From: Straminergon stramineum
Taxonomy: Eukaryota > Streptophyta > Bryopsida > Hypnales > Calliergonaceae
Length of the DNA: 64,000 nucleotides
Assembly: GCA_963920665.1 (NCBI GenBank)
Contig: OY987268.1
Location: 19,718,501 to 19,782,500 of the forward strand
Direction of reading: 5' to 3'
Of this stretch, positions 24,501 through 36,580 are shown piece by piece. A program made the position numbers and the translations under genes. Below the pieces are notes generated by a model. That model was not told the origin of the DNA. It worked only from the letters and a program-made list of their open reading frames with translations, and did not search any database. Within the stretch, counting starts at the first letter, position 1. The number at the start of each line of letters is the position of its first letter.

Positions 24501-24607
24501 AAGTAGTCAATCTCCCATTCGTACTGCTGCACGTTTTGTGCCGCATTGGCCGAGAGAAATAACATAGTTGTCGTCACCAGAACCGCCGCGTACCGGAAAT
24601 TGTGCAT
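21594..24607 (-). CDS. L-ascorbate oxidase-like multicopper oxidase
   Basis: Three exons on the minus strand, 24607-24281, 23639-23547 and 23051-21594, joined in phase 0 with GT/AG borders, encode 625 aa. The short middle exon (GSPWSDGAAGLTECGIP) is easy to miss but fits exactly between AIHWHGIRQ and PGTYFWHGHYG. Residues 1-22 form a hydrophobic signal peptide, so the enzyme should be secreted to the apoplast. All copper-ligand blocks are present: HWHG at 103, HGH at 147, HPWHLHGH near 532 and HCHNEWHMHLGMM near 594, which should hold the type 1 and trinuclear centres. Ascorbate oxidases couple ascorbate oxidation to reduction of O2 to water. Substrate assignment rests on plant-type architecture; a laccase-like or SKU5-like role cannot be fully excluded, though SKU5 relatives lack complete ligands. 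Confidence 0.9.
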
Positions 24608-27100
24608 TTTGGAGCTTCAATCTCTTAATTCAGTTTCACCTGCCACTGATTTCAAATCAACCAAAAACATCAGTGGCAGAAATTCACAACATTGGTGCTT
24701 TTCAAACGTGGGTGCCCAGAAAAAAACGTGGGGTTGCACTCTCCAGTAGAATCAGTGCCTGGGTAACTTGCTGACATCCTTCCAAAATAAATATCCTGGT
24801 ATACATAATTTGGTTAAGGAAAACAAGAATACGTGCACAAATGAATAAGAAGAAAAAAAATGGGGAATTGAGTGTGTAGGGAATTGGGTAACTATAAATT
24901 TTTATTAATTGATTGGCAGTTTTCAAGGGGTACCCTAAAATGTAAGCCTTTTCCAACCCTAATTTTAGAGCTTCGCAAAATTGAATCTAGCAGGTGCATT
25001 TCTTCAATGGAATTGGTGAGTAATTTGCATGTGTTCCTATGATATAAATAACTCCACGTTCAATTTTGTAACAAAAAAAACAAGAACATACACGCAAACG
25101 AAATGAAAAGAAATATAGATGTAATTACTTGCACCGGTTGATATGACATTCTGATCCTCTCTCCAATGAAATTCTACGAACATCTGACTGCACGATGTCT
25201 GCACATCTAAACAGGCCATGCGAGGTAAGCACCTGTGCTGGACTGGTTTCAAGCAAATTCAACTACAATTGTTTCATACTTTTGACAAGCACATTGATAC
25301 TGAAGATACGAGTCCAACACTGGTACGCACAAAGTACTATGATGTGAAAAAAAAAAAAGTACTATGAAAGGAATTCACAAAGGAAAATCATTCTGGGCCT
25401 CTAGGGTACTTCGTACTATTTGCACACAAGGACACAAGTACGACTGAGGGTGACTGTAAAAGGAGCCCATAGATCTGGTGGCGACGTCAAAGGAACAGGA
25501 ACAATCGTTGACATCTGTCACATCATGTAAAAGTGACATGACAAACATGAATGCTGTTGACTTAGTACTGCTTTTTGGTATGAATTTATGAAATATTTAG
25601 TTTCATAAGATGAAAACATTCAAAACCGTGAGTGCACCCATTCCTACCAAATAGACTTACGGTGAAAGTACAATTAAGCCGTTTTCGTACTTAACTGTGA
25701 TTGGTGGACTATTAATTCTCTAAATTTTGGAATTATGACCAAGCTATGTTAGTTTCAGTCATTTGGCTTAGGGAGTTCCACTTTCAAAATTCTTAGTAAT
25801 TATGTGTCATATTCAGAAATTCTAATTTGTCTTGAAAGTCACAACTAAGGATGCGTAAAGGATGCGTAGGGTATGAAAACTAAAGTGATTGCTTTAAAAC
25901 TTTTTTGCTAGAATAGTGCTCTTTTTTGTTACATTGCACCTTGAGAAGAAATATCACATTAATTGAAATTTTTGATACATTTACAGGGTTTTTTTAAACT
26001 TTTAACAATCACATTTCCTGCAAAAGCATCTGAAAATTTCCACTTCAATAGGCAACTTATAGCATCATGTAATAAAAATACGAAATTGAAAAAAAAAACT
26101 GTATAATCTGATCAGGATAAATTATTGAAGTGCTAATGATATTTGACTATGAAAATGATGTCATGGAGCTGGTCTTAGCGGTAGTTGAACGCTCATTACT
26201 CCTAGTTACATATTCTCAAGATTTTGGTCTGAATGCCCTCGAGAGCATAATCGCAGCTCTTTCGACAGGTAATTCAGACAATTGCAAAATTATTGATTAC
26301 TTACACAGATGGCAAAGACTCTATTTTAATTCAAGTCATCCAACAGTAGTCACAACGAAAATTAATACAGTTCCCAAAACAATTGTGGGGTACTGTTTCA
26401 AATTGGATCACTCTTCCCAACTAATTACCAATCATTCAATGTACCTTCAAATACCAATTAATTTATATTGGTGTGATTCAGAGTGCCAAAATCGTGAACA
26501 TACAACTACACAGGTTCTAAAAAATAGGAAGTCCTGGTGTAGACGGGTTTAAGGTTTCTAGACGAATATCTGAAAACTTGCCAATCTTGTTAATGTCCGC
26601 CAATGTACCGATACTGACGTCTTAGGAGATATAAAACAGTGCATTTATTTCACCAAATTATTAATATCTCCTACCGCAGGCCAAGATTAAACTGGTTTCC
26701 TTCACAGGAATATCTAAAAGTTTTGTAATACGTAATAGGGAATCAGGGAAAATTGGCATGCAAGCAGGGAAATCAGTGGCACAAATGTCCCTGACTGTTG
26801 CCAACACAGACACCAAATTTGGGAACCAGCGATAACCTTCAATTTACCATGTCCAAGATTGTCAATTTATTGAAACTGGCGCCATTCATCTGTAACATTT
26901 TTCTACAGAAAACTGAAAAAAATAAGGATTGGTCTAGACCTATCATTTATCCCTCATGTTTCAGGGCACGTACCCTGAAACGTAAATCTATACCAATCCT
27001 AAACTGAAAAGCTTTTGCGGACATGAATGTCAGTGTTTGAGGCCCAGAAGTGCATGTTGTGAATTAACGACAGTGATCGACGTACGAATTTATACGAGAC
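24608..27100. other. Upstream region of the oxidase gene and spacer with short dispersed repeats
   Basis: No gene recognised. Short repeats with the core CTTTTCAAA(C/G)(G/C)(T/A)GGG plus GCCC occur near 24695 and, in related form, inside both oxidase introns (about 23855 and 23175) and near 26960. A frame at 26130-26552 is open for 140 codons but has biased, AT-driven composition and no recognisable motif. Confidence 0.4.
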
Positions 27101-28380
27101 AACGAATTGAACATCGAACATACACGAAAAGCCAGGCATTTCAAGCTGCAAGCTCACATCAATGGCTCAATGCGCGCATACCAGCAGTTAGTCGATGATC
27201 GAAGAACGAGCCGTTTTTCGATATCTCACCCGCGGTAGCCAGCTCCTTGCTTTACAGGAAACCACTGAAGCAAACTCCCCGGAAATACTGAGATCGATTG
27301 CATCACCACAGTAAACATTTGCAATTCTACTGAAAGCGCGCGAGCTAGCTAAGCACCACCAGTACGTACTATCTCTCTCTTCACTGCAACTTTTGTACGT
27401 TTAAGTTATTACTAATATCTACTCGATCACTGCTAGCTGAAAGAGCTAGCTAGCTAGCTGTGGTATACATGAGTGTTCGCACTACTGTTTCTCCTTCTAA
27501 GTTGAAGTGTGTGCAGCGAGGGTTGTATAATATTACAATTATTAAGGATCTAGAATGTTGCTGGATCGGAGAGCAAGCACAATATATGTCACTGTCGAAG
27601 TGTCGATCGATGTGTGTAGCTAGTCGGTTTTAGAATTGGATGTTGGGAGCTCGTGAATATCTCGGCGAGCTTGACAGTCGATCAGCTTCAATTCGAAGCT
27701 GAACTTTCACGCAAGAGCTTCCGACTCTCTATTCTCCTTCCAGACTCTTTCTAGACTCTTCCCGAGCTCTTTCGGGAGTGATTCCACGCGCTCATCACTC
27801 GCGTGCTTAGCACGCTTCCGGAAAGTCAATGGTACTTGTTGCCTTGGGTTTAATGCTGAAACATGCTAGAGTTGGTAAGCATGGAGTTCAAAGGCCAGTT
27901 ACCCCTCCGACTCTGTCAATCAGCGTTAATACACGGAGTATTTCTTGAGCGATTCATCACTCAGTCCGTCAGTCTGACGTCCAGGTTTTGACAAGGTTCC
28001 TCCAAATACGGCATTTTGGGCCATTGTTGTCTGTCGATCCTTCATTATTTGGTTCAATAGTCAATTGAGTACTCAACTCTGGTTCTTTCAGTAGTAATAA
28101 GTGAACTTGGGTTGCTTTTGCAGAAACAAGCTGTGGTCTCCTTAGACTAGAGAAAATAATGACCCACAAGATCCACTTGCTTGTTTTGGATCTTTCGTGG
28201 TCATTTCTCTAGTCTACAGACTCTACACAAACCATGTTTCTCCTCCGAATAGTGAAATTAGGTGGACTGAATAAGTAGGTGGCCTTATGATCCAAGACTT
28301 AAGTTACTTTACAAGCCATCAAAGTCAACAAATTTTTCAAGAGATACTTCCATTTGAGGTTCATTGGGGGCATACGACCC
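27101..28380. other. Higher-GC spacer with AGCTAGCT runs; no gene identified
   Basis: Composition rises compared with its flanks, and AGCTAGCT-type runs occur at about 27345-27360 and 27440-27460, with GATCGAT motifs near 27605 and 27680. It resembles a plant promoter or non-coding transcript region, but no coding exon was found on either strand. Confidence 0.3.
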
Positions 28381-28384
28381 ATTT

Positions 28385-28740
28385 CCAACCACTTAAGCAA
28401 TTACACATATATGGAGCATGGGATTTTCGAGTGAGGAAATTTTCTTGTGTACATAAATAGAGTTGGGAAGGATTTTTTATTTTTCCAAAATTGTATTTCT
28501 CAAAACATAATAACTAGGAATTTTTTAGGTCAAGATTGAAGATTCTATTCAACTCATATTGCTCATACAGGTTTCCTATTTCCAACCAAGAGTTGGTAGC
28601 TGCAAAATCGACAAAGGATTGGTTGCAATATTGACAGTCCTATAGTCAATCATCATATGCCACTACTACACCGGGAACTATGCCATAATTAATCACCACT
28701 CCTTACTACTTGATTAGAAAGAAAAATAGTCTACAAGGCA
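28385..28740 (+). repeat. Dispersed ~350-bp repeat, forward copy
   Basis: This block aligns in inverted orientation with 39963-40310. Shared landmarks are CCACTTAAGCAATT, TATATGGAG, GGGATT(T/C)TCGAGTG, AAATTTTCTTGTGTA, CTCAAAACATAAT and TTAATCACCACTC. Partial relatives lie at 21190 and 47175. No coding capacity. Confidence 0.7.
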
Positions 28741-28744
28741 AAAA

Positions 28745-28960
28745 TATTATAAGAAACTTGTATTTTAGGTGACAAGACTTCATTTTTTGAAACTAATTTT
28801 AGGCAATGTCTAATGCCACCAAACTATGTTTTTATGTAAAAAAAAAACCAATGTAACATCCATGTAGATATAAAAATATGTTTTTGTTGCATTGGACATC
28901 ACCTAAAATCCATTCCAAAAAAAGAAGGCTCATCACCTAAAATGCAGGGTTCTTATAGTG
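28745..28960. mobile_element. Small inverted-repeat element with CACTA-like terminus
   Basis: 216 bp with terminal inverted repeats of about 70 bp. The right end read on the minus strand is CACTATAAGAACCCTGCATT and the left end is TATTATAAGAAACTTGTATT. Flanking AAA on each side (28742-28744 and 28961-28963) could be a three-base target duplication, as made by CACTA elements. No coding capacity; the left terminus has lost the exact CACTA. Confidence 0.6.
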
Positions 28961-30460
28961 AAATGGGGTGGGGTGGGGGTGCGAGGGATTGATCAAAAAG
29001 AGGTTGCCTCCTATAAAGCCTCCTATAGTCCCAATTACAATAAAACCTTATTCAAAAGTAGTGCATTTTTATATAATAATAGTAAAAATTTATATAATAT
29101 TAAATGTCAATAAATTAATGTGGGGCAATTTAATTTCACTATTTTGTGTAGGTGAGTAATTGCAAGAAATACTTATCCTATTTTTTGTCCCCTTGACCTC
29201 AAACAAGTGGTTTTTGCTCATAATTATTGCATCTTCTATCAATTTTACATGAAATTTGAAATAAAGGTTTATATGGTAGTTGCTGACATTTAGTGATATT
29301 GGAGGGTATTAGACTTTTAGTTCTATTTTTCACCCAAAATACAAATTTGAAGCTAAAAATTGGGATGTAAGATATTCTACTGAAGTTACACAGGCCTACA
29401 AAGAGATTTTCAAAAAATAATAAACTTTTCACCTTCTACATGTATTCACAATGCATCAATGCTCTACCTTTAGGCAAGTGTAAAGAACACAATTTTCTTT
29501 TCCCAAAGATGAAAACGATTGAAAAGGATCATCTTTAAGTTAGAAAAAATGAACTTTTGAATTTTTCTACTATTTTTTGAAAATCAAACATCAAAGTGTA
29601 CATTTTCTTGGTATTTTCTACCATGCTTTTCTTGTGCCAACTTTTAGAGATAAATTTTTTTAGGTTTGAATTCTTAGAAAAATTCTATTTTCAATGATTT
29701 ACAAATTATCTATATTTTATTTTACTTAAAAAAATCATTCCAAAAGTCATAAAACTCATCAAAATAGGCCTTTTAGAACCAAAAACAACAAGTGTTTCTT
29801 GCAACAATCCAAATAGTGATAGCTATGAGTGGTATATCCTCATTTATTTTGTACTCAACAAATCAAATACATTGCTGACAAGGTCCTATTAGTAAGGTAG
29901 TCAACCAAAAATTATCAAATTTTAGCTACATCTTTGTTTCTACTTAGTTATAATTTCTTTCAAAGTCATTCATTAGTCCTCATTTTGGCACATGCTTCTT
30001 TAACTTCTAGCAAAAAAGAATGGATGAAAAAACGAGGGAATTGCCAAATCTCTCTTTAAAAAATATGAGATTTGCCAATATTTATATGAAAATTATTAAT
30101 AAATGAATAGTTTTGAGGATGAATAACGACATGGATTATTATATCCATTTTTTCTTTACACAAAGGCATTCTAAGGTGCTAGTTGCTCTACCAATAGAAA
30201 AGACAAGGAAATTTGGATGAGTGGATTGATCCCATTTATCCCCCTACTAGAAAACATCCACTCTTGACAACATCTAGGTTGAATGTACATTTGGAAAAAT
30301 CTGAACCCTTAAAGAGCCCTTCAAAAATTGACATGCAAAGCTATTTATTGAAGGCTAGAGATGATAGCCTAAGTTCACAAATATGTACATAATTGTATCA
30401 CTACCTTGTATGAATTTTAACAAGTATCTAAGTATGCACTTGTCAAAATAAAGAATTAAT
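28961..30460. other. AT-rich spacer, no gene seen
   Basis: Only short, low-complexity open frames. No repeat termini could be defined. Confidence 0.45.
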
Positions 30461-30795
30461 TTATTCAAGGACTTGAATGACAAAAAGTACCTATTGTCTA
30501 ATTGTCCAATTAGAAGCATTTCATTTTGTAAACATCATGAGCATTAAGTACCCATGAACTTTTCAAAACAAAAAATGCATTCATAGTACCAAGGACTTGA
30601 ATGACAAGAAGTATTTAATATCTCATTGTCCAATAAGAAGCATTTTCATTATACCAACATCATGAGCCACTAATACTTAGTTGCACCAAACTTTGCCCTT
30701 TTTCATATAAACTATTCCGTCAATGTGCTACGAATTTGAATGACAAGAGGTACCTAATGTCCCATTGTCTAATAGAAAGCATGCAATTGTATAAC
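30461..30795. repeat. Three tandem units of about 124-139 bp
   Basis: The landmark (A)CTTGAATGACAA(A/G)AAG starts at about 30471, 30595 and 30734 (ATTTGAATGACAAGAGG in the third). Each is followed by CATTGTC(C/T)AAT(A/T)(A/G)GAAGCAT and then CATCATGA. The three units are diverged but collinear. Confidence 0.75.
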
Positions 30796-30799
30796 CATC

Positions 30800-31540
30800 A
30801 TGATGTCAAAAATGGGTGAAAATAGAGGAAAAGTATCATCCTTCCTTGACAAGTACACATTTAAATCCAATTAAGGTTCCCAATCAAGGCCATTCTATAG
30901 GGTATGTTCATAGCCTCATACCATCCATTGAAATCATCAATTTTTTTCAATGGAAATCATCCATTGTAGTAGCTTCGAAACTACATAGACCATGGGGGCA
31001 AAAAAAATGAAAATGAAAATTCCAGCGGTGGTGCTACATCGAAGTTGCAGGTGCGACCATATGACGAGTTCACGACGCCCTACCTCACAGTTCTCGTGAA
31101 GTCCTGATCCCAACAGTAGAGCCGTTTTTCTAAGGCACTTTTCCAAAAGTTCACAAAGGCACATCTCCGCCACGAGCGTGGACCAAGTGTTCGAAGAAAC
31201 CTCTTATTAGAGAAAGTGTGAAAGTGTGACCTGACAAAAAGAAATTAAAGTCTGTCGGTACACGTACACGTACAACACGTCTAACTTATCCTCAACTGAA
31301 CCGCTGGCCACTAAGCTCACGACAGTCAATTTGTTGACATGATTGTACTCTGACAATTCATTTTTTATTACAGTTTTTCGCGATCAACGTGCTCCGCCAG
31401 GACGTAGTTCTGCCTACCGCAACGTCAGTTATTCAGTCGGCAAGCTGAAAATTAATGAAGAGGTGAAGACTTAACTTGCCTTCCCATATATTTTGCAGCA
31501 TTGAATTGCCTCTTAGTTTTTTTATTTCTGAATTTCCGCT
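30800..31540. other. Spacer between repeat arrays
   Basis: No gene recognised on either strand. Composition becomes less AT-rich from about 31020 onwards. Confidence 0.35.
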
Positions 31541-31544
31541 CTGG

Positions 31545-32370
31545 ATTCGTAACTCCTGGCAGCCTGGAATCAAGTGAACCGAAATTTCCACTCCCGGACC
31601 ATTTCCAATCGATCACAGGGAATTATTGGATATCCTGTCTGCAGTCTGTCCGGCCTTGAGTCTGCTTAGCGTGTACGTGGGGTCAAATATTCCTGCCTTG
31701 GGCTTTGTTGTACAGACTCTCATTTTGTAATGAAATCTTCTTTACATTTTCTCAGGAAAAAAGAAAAGAAAAATATCAATATCCTGGTTTCGCTTTAATT
31801 TCTAACGGCAGTTTTCAGATGATTTTGCACTATCTAACTAGAAACGGGGTGATCATACAGGAAACTTAGTTTTTGATCTTGGCTACCTAAAACAGATATT
31901 TCGTTAAAATGGCGTATTCCATATGCCATTTTTTCATTCATTTTCTAGGAATGGTACAGATTTCAGACCACCCGGTCTAAACGAACACCATCTTTTTAAC
32001 GAAATATCCGTCGTGGGTCTGAATCCGTCACTTCCGCGAGGAATCAGGTGAACCTCAAATTCCACTTCCAATTTCCAATCGATGTCATGGAATTGGAATT
32101 GTATATTCTGGTTTCGCTTAATGGCTATTTTAGAAGATTTTGTACCAGGAACGCTCCGGGTTGATCAGGGCCGGAAACGTACTAGTTTTTGACCTCGCAT
32201 TTAAATGCGTACCCGGGTTTGAATCTGTAACTCCTGCCAGGAATTAATCAGCAGAGACATTCTCGATTTCCAGTCGATCGCAGGAAACTTGCATAACTAT
32301 CCTGGTTTCGTTTTACGGCACTATCAGGAAATTTTTGCACTAGGAACGGAGTAGGTACGGACGGACGGAC
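31545..32370. repeat. Three diverged repeat units with a common block order
   Basis: The blocks GAATC(T/C)GTAACTCCTG, TTTCCAATCGAT or TTTCCAGTCGAT, ATCCTGGTTTCG, TTTTGCAC and AGGAACG recur in the same order near 31545-31860, 32020-32160 and 32220-32350. The first unit has a longer interior. No protein frame is conserved among the units. Confidence 0.6.
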
Positions 32371-32565
32371 CGGCGATCGTACGTTACGTTCATATTTTAT
32401 ACATGTATCACAAAAACTTTAACGCGGCAACCAGAGAAAATTTGTGCCATAGACTGAATCGATTTCCTTGTCGGAGTTGAAGCAACCACAGACAGACAAC
32501 CGATCTCTCCGTGGATCCCACTCCAACCTCATGAATTAAGGTAATCCGATCACAAGATTCATACA

Positions 32566-33142
32566 AAACATAATATTTATTATTTTGAGAGATTAAGGAT
32601 CTCTCAAATTAACAATGTCCATTTAGGTTGATTTCGGTGCCATCATTGATAAAACAATAGTTTCCATTAAAATGAGAATAAAACGTTTTTAAAATTGAGA
32701 CTGTTTAGGTCAAATTGACCTAAATAGTTTGAAAAAACAAGTTGAATTTGACTATTTAGGTCGAATTGACCTAAATAGTTTGAAAAGACAAGCTTGATTT
32801 GACTATTTAGGTCGAATCAACCTAAATAGTCAAATCTACCTTGTTTTTTCAAACTATTTAGGTCAATTTGACCTAACTAGACAAATCCAATTTGTCTTCT
32901 CAAACTATTTTGGTTGATTCAACCAAAATAGTCTCAATTTTAAAAACATTCTCACTCTCATTTTAATGAAAATTGTTGTTTTTCCAACCCTTTTTTTTCA
33001 TTGTCAATTTATTTTCCTGCTCTTTTACCTCTCAAAATCAGAGAGTTCTCTTAATAGGATAAATATCGTATTGTGTGTCAAATGCGGGGCTCCACACCTC
33101 CCATTTCATTGAAAATCTCTCATTTTAATGAATATTGTGTTA
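32566..33142. repeat. Large foldback element containing five palindromes at exact 51-bp spacing
   Basis: Outer inverted ends are AACATAATATTTATTATTTT on the left and the complement of AACACAATATTCATTAAAAT on the right. Inside are five 27-bp palindromes of the form CTATTTAGGTC-(A/G)A-related centre-GACCTAAATAG, starting at 32701, 32752, 32803, 32854 and 32905. The third sits at the symmetry centre, so the whole array is itself an inverted repeat. Each of the first four arms carries TTGACC or GGTCAA or a one-base variant; TTGAC(C/T) is the core of the WRKY W-box. The element lies about 1.2 kb upstream of the membrane-protein gene. Confidence 0.85.
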
Positions 33143-34322
33143 CAAGCACGCAGCAATTAAGGCTGAAAATTCAGAAAAAAGTGTCGTAGGATTACGCTAC
33201 GTACCTAGCTAGAGTCGATCGATTCACTAGAATCTTCCTCTTCAGCCTCCTTCTTTCATCTTCCTCACTCTTTCCCGTTGAATTTCCTTGCTAGAGCAGC
33301 ATTATTTTGTTCTATAGCTCTTTCGCATCTTGTTGGAGGTGGATGTATGTGTGTCTTTCGATTCCGCTACAAATCAAAGTAACTTACTTCGACTGCGTTG
33401 GATTCGAGTAGAGATCTACTCCGTTCATAGCGTTTGCAGGTCTAGCTGCGCACACTTCAAGTGGCGTACGTTCACGTACACAGGTGATATAGATCTACCT
33501 TGTAAATTATAGGTGAGGGCTTTGATTTGAGTTCTTTGAGAGTATATAGTCATGTTTGGATTTCACAAATTCTGAACTGTTACATAAATTGTAAGGTGGC
33601 AGTTCGATCTGAGCGACGTTTAATTTGTGCAGCGTTCTCGATCTGAGCGAAGACCTAGAAAAGTAAATCTGAACAAGCTAGTCCTAGCTATTTAGAAATT
33701 GGTGTACCGCCATTTCACAAATTCGGTGCTCTGAATCGTTCCAAACTAGCTAATATCCGTATCGTTGATTGGTCTTCCATCGATATAGTTCGAAGCGAAT
33801 TAACGGCCTACACTAACTTGTTCGTTCATTGGGAATGCAATCTGAGAATTTTGTTGACTGTTATGTAAATTAAACTCTATTAATCTATTGTTAGAAGAAA
33901 AAAAGATCAGGTTGATAACATGGAATAAGAGACGTCAACATTGCAAGTTGATAATGAGTTCTTACAATAGTTTTATAAATCGTTTAGAAAACAGCGTGAA
34001 TGTATCCCATTACATTACAACCTTAAAAATCCTGACGTCCATTCCATTTTAAACCTCCCCAAAGCTTTTGGGGTCTATTCTAGTCCAATTTTGATCCAAA
34101 CAGAAGAAAGAAGGAAATAGAGTGCCGTGCAGTTTGCGTCTTGCCATGTTCTGATGGTCCCCATGCGGTGTAATTTTGCTAATGTTCTGCCCCATTGTAG
34201 CACCTTGTGGTTTATATGAAACCTGAACATCGTGCCTGGTCTTGCCATGTCCCCCTTGTTCTGAAACTTTGCCAACTTTTCTGCTCCATAATACTCCTCT
34301 CTAATTTGTAACCCCGACCATC
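33143..34322. other. Spacer upstream of the membrane-protein gene
   Basis: No coding exon was found. A pyrimidine-rich stretch at about 33236-33300 and a possible donor near 33511 could belong to a non-coding first exon of the downstream gene, but I see no decisive acceptor, so this is only a possibility. Confidence 0.3.
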
Positions 34323-34349
34323 GTGCATTCTTCCAGACCACATCTCCCA

Positions 34350-36102
34350 ATGAAGACCTTCCTCGCAGCCATCCTCACACTCCACCTCCTGCTCTATGCA
34401 TCCATCTGCGCCACAGCAGATGGCGACAGAGGCGAAAGCCAAGACGAGAGCCTGATCGGCCTAACCGTTTCAGGAAATTTCATCATCGGCACCTGGCAGC
34501 CCTACCTCAAGACCGTCAACAACTGCGAGAACTTCCGCCAGAACACCACTCCCCCGCTGTTCCTCATCTGGCCAGAAGACGTGTGCACATTCTGCTGTGA
34601 GGACGGGCTCACTAACCACACGATAGCCAGCTACGTGCACTCGGAGAAGAACGGTCGCTTCCTGAACCCCATCAAGTACTTCGACGTGGGCATCGTGAAC
34701 CCGTTCACGCCGTTCTGGAGGTCGTGGACGCCGGATCGAATTAGTCAGAAGGATATCACGAACCAGGTCTGGTGTGAGGTGAATGATCTAAAGAAGTTTT
34801 ATGTGTGGAGGTTCTGGAGGGAGGCGTTTGCGAGACAGGGGCTGCTGTTCTCCGGGCTGCCGTTCATGTTGCTCGTGGAGTTTCTGGTGCTGTTGGCGGC
34901 CGTCCCGCAGTATGTGCTCTGGCCGCCAGGTGAACAAGCAAATGCCCCAAATCCTTAAACCCTAAGAAGAAGTTAAATTTACGTTTAAATTTTGTTTTTA
35001 AAAACTACAATCCTAAACCCGAAATTCGAACTCGTAACAGTAATAATCCCTAAAGCCCTCACCGACATCCGTCTATAGCATAACGTTTTGTAACTAGCTG
35101 CACAGTTGGAACAAGAAGGTGAACCAGCCGATTACCACCCTCATTCCAATTCTTCCTTCATGTACCTGTAAGTGTAGATTTTGTCAAAGACTCCTGCTTA
35201 TTTTTAAGTGTTACTTGCCTTCCAGGTATCCCACTATCAAGCACATTGCGGGCGTTTTGGGGGTGGGAATCGACATGGGATCTCATTCATTTGTGTTTAC
35301 TTGGTATCAATGGGAGCTTACTGATGGAAGCGGTTGGCCATTGGGATCCATGCGGGTGGGAGGCGGTTGTGTTGTACAACTCGGCGGTTGTTTACACATA
35401 TCTTTCTCTCTTGTCCATTGTTTCAGCCGTGGTACAACAAATTGCACTTTGGAATGCCGTAACAACCACTCACCATCTCCGCAGAATGGAGTCTAAGGTA
35501 AATCCACCAACAATGGTCTCTTGAAAATATGTTGACCACTTGACCTGATCATGCCACGAGAAGAAAATCATCTCTCTTAAGTGACATTTCTGTGGGAATT
35601 TTAACAGTCATCCAAACGTGTAAAACTATATTCATCCATATTTAGATAAAAATTGCATTGAAACCAACACAAAAAACGTCTGCCAACTAGTAAGGGAAGT
35701 TTCTATTTCCTCTTGTGATTAGAGTCTTGTTCGTTTTTGATTTGTAAAATCTTGGTGTTGTCATATTCTTTGTGCTTCAAGATGCAGACAACAAATGCTG
35801 GTAGAGTGAAGAGGTACAAGATTGAAAAGGAATGGCAGCTACAACGAATCTCAGCACAGTGCGCGGTTTTCTATATAGCTTCCTTATATTGTACATTTGT
35901 GACGGTTTACACAAGAGATGAGTTCGTGGCGTGGTTGTTGGGGATCATCATCATCGCCCAAGTGTGGTCGTGTGTCGTGGGATTTGCCATGTTGTTCAAA
36001 GCCTTCAAAATAGGAAGCAGTTGCTACAGGGAAGTTTGCGTTGCAAGGCAACGCGAGAAAGACGTTATAATCAACCTCAGCGATCGAGTCTACCTCTCAT
36101 AA
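34350..36102 (+). CDS. Unrecognised multi-pass membrane protein with Cys-containing luminal/extracellular domain
   Basis: Three exons, 34350-34929, 35226-35497 and 35782-36102, splice in phase with GT/AG borders and encode 390 aa. The start at 34350 gives a strong signal sequence (MKTFLAAILTLHLLLYASIC); an in-frame ATG at 34323 would add nine residues. Residues about 24-160 are predicted outside the membrane, with Cys at 59, 79, 82, 83 and 142, Trp/Phe-rich stretches (PFTPFWRSW) and two N-glycosylation motifs (NTT at 65, NHT at 89). Hydrophobic segments follow at about 164-189, 210-229, 239-267, 306-327 and 333-354. The C-terminal tail has basic and charged residues (REVCVARQREKD). I do not recognise the family and propose no function. 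Exon phase closure and membrane topology across exons support a real gene. Confidence 0.75.
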
Positions 36103-36580
36103 CGTTTCTACTCAAGACAATGTTGGAAATCTTCTCTTTAGACAATATCAGTCGTAATCTAGAACCTGTACAATCCTAGACAGACGTAGTGCTAGTACTC
36201 CAGAAAGAACCAAGCTAGCATTTAGCCGGGTTGGACAAAAATTCTTTGAATCACAAGCGTTGACGAATTAAAAAGCAAGTGATGAATTAGATCTCAGTGA
36301 ATGGAAAGTCATCACATGCTTGTAAGCCTTCAAAGGCATGCAGATAGAATAAATGTAGAGTCTATACAAATCTCAGGGGAACAGTCCACCCCGATCATTA
36401 CTCTACCAATACACAAGGACGTTGGCGAAATGAAGTCTACTTTTTAGTCCCTCACCATTGCTGAAACCTTGGAAGAATGACTCAGGGCCAGATCACGCAT
36501 TGCCTGCTCTCCTCTACTTGACATTTGAGTCATATCTTCTAGTGTCCAGATATGACAACCGGACAGAAGGAAACAGAGCA
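36103..36580. other. Convergent 3' ends of membrane-protein gene and PBA1
   Basis: This 478-bp interval separates two convergent stop codons and should contain both 3' UTRs. Nothing else is visible in it. Confidence 0.5.

Noticed and set aside
26130..26552. 140-codon open frame between the oxidase gene and the CTAG-rich spacer
   Set aside because: No motif, no splice context and no recognisable similarity; composition is that of the surrounding AT-rich spacer.
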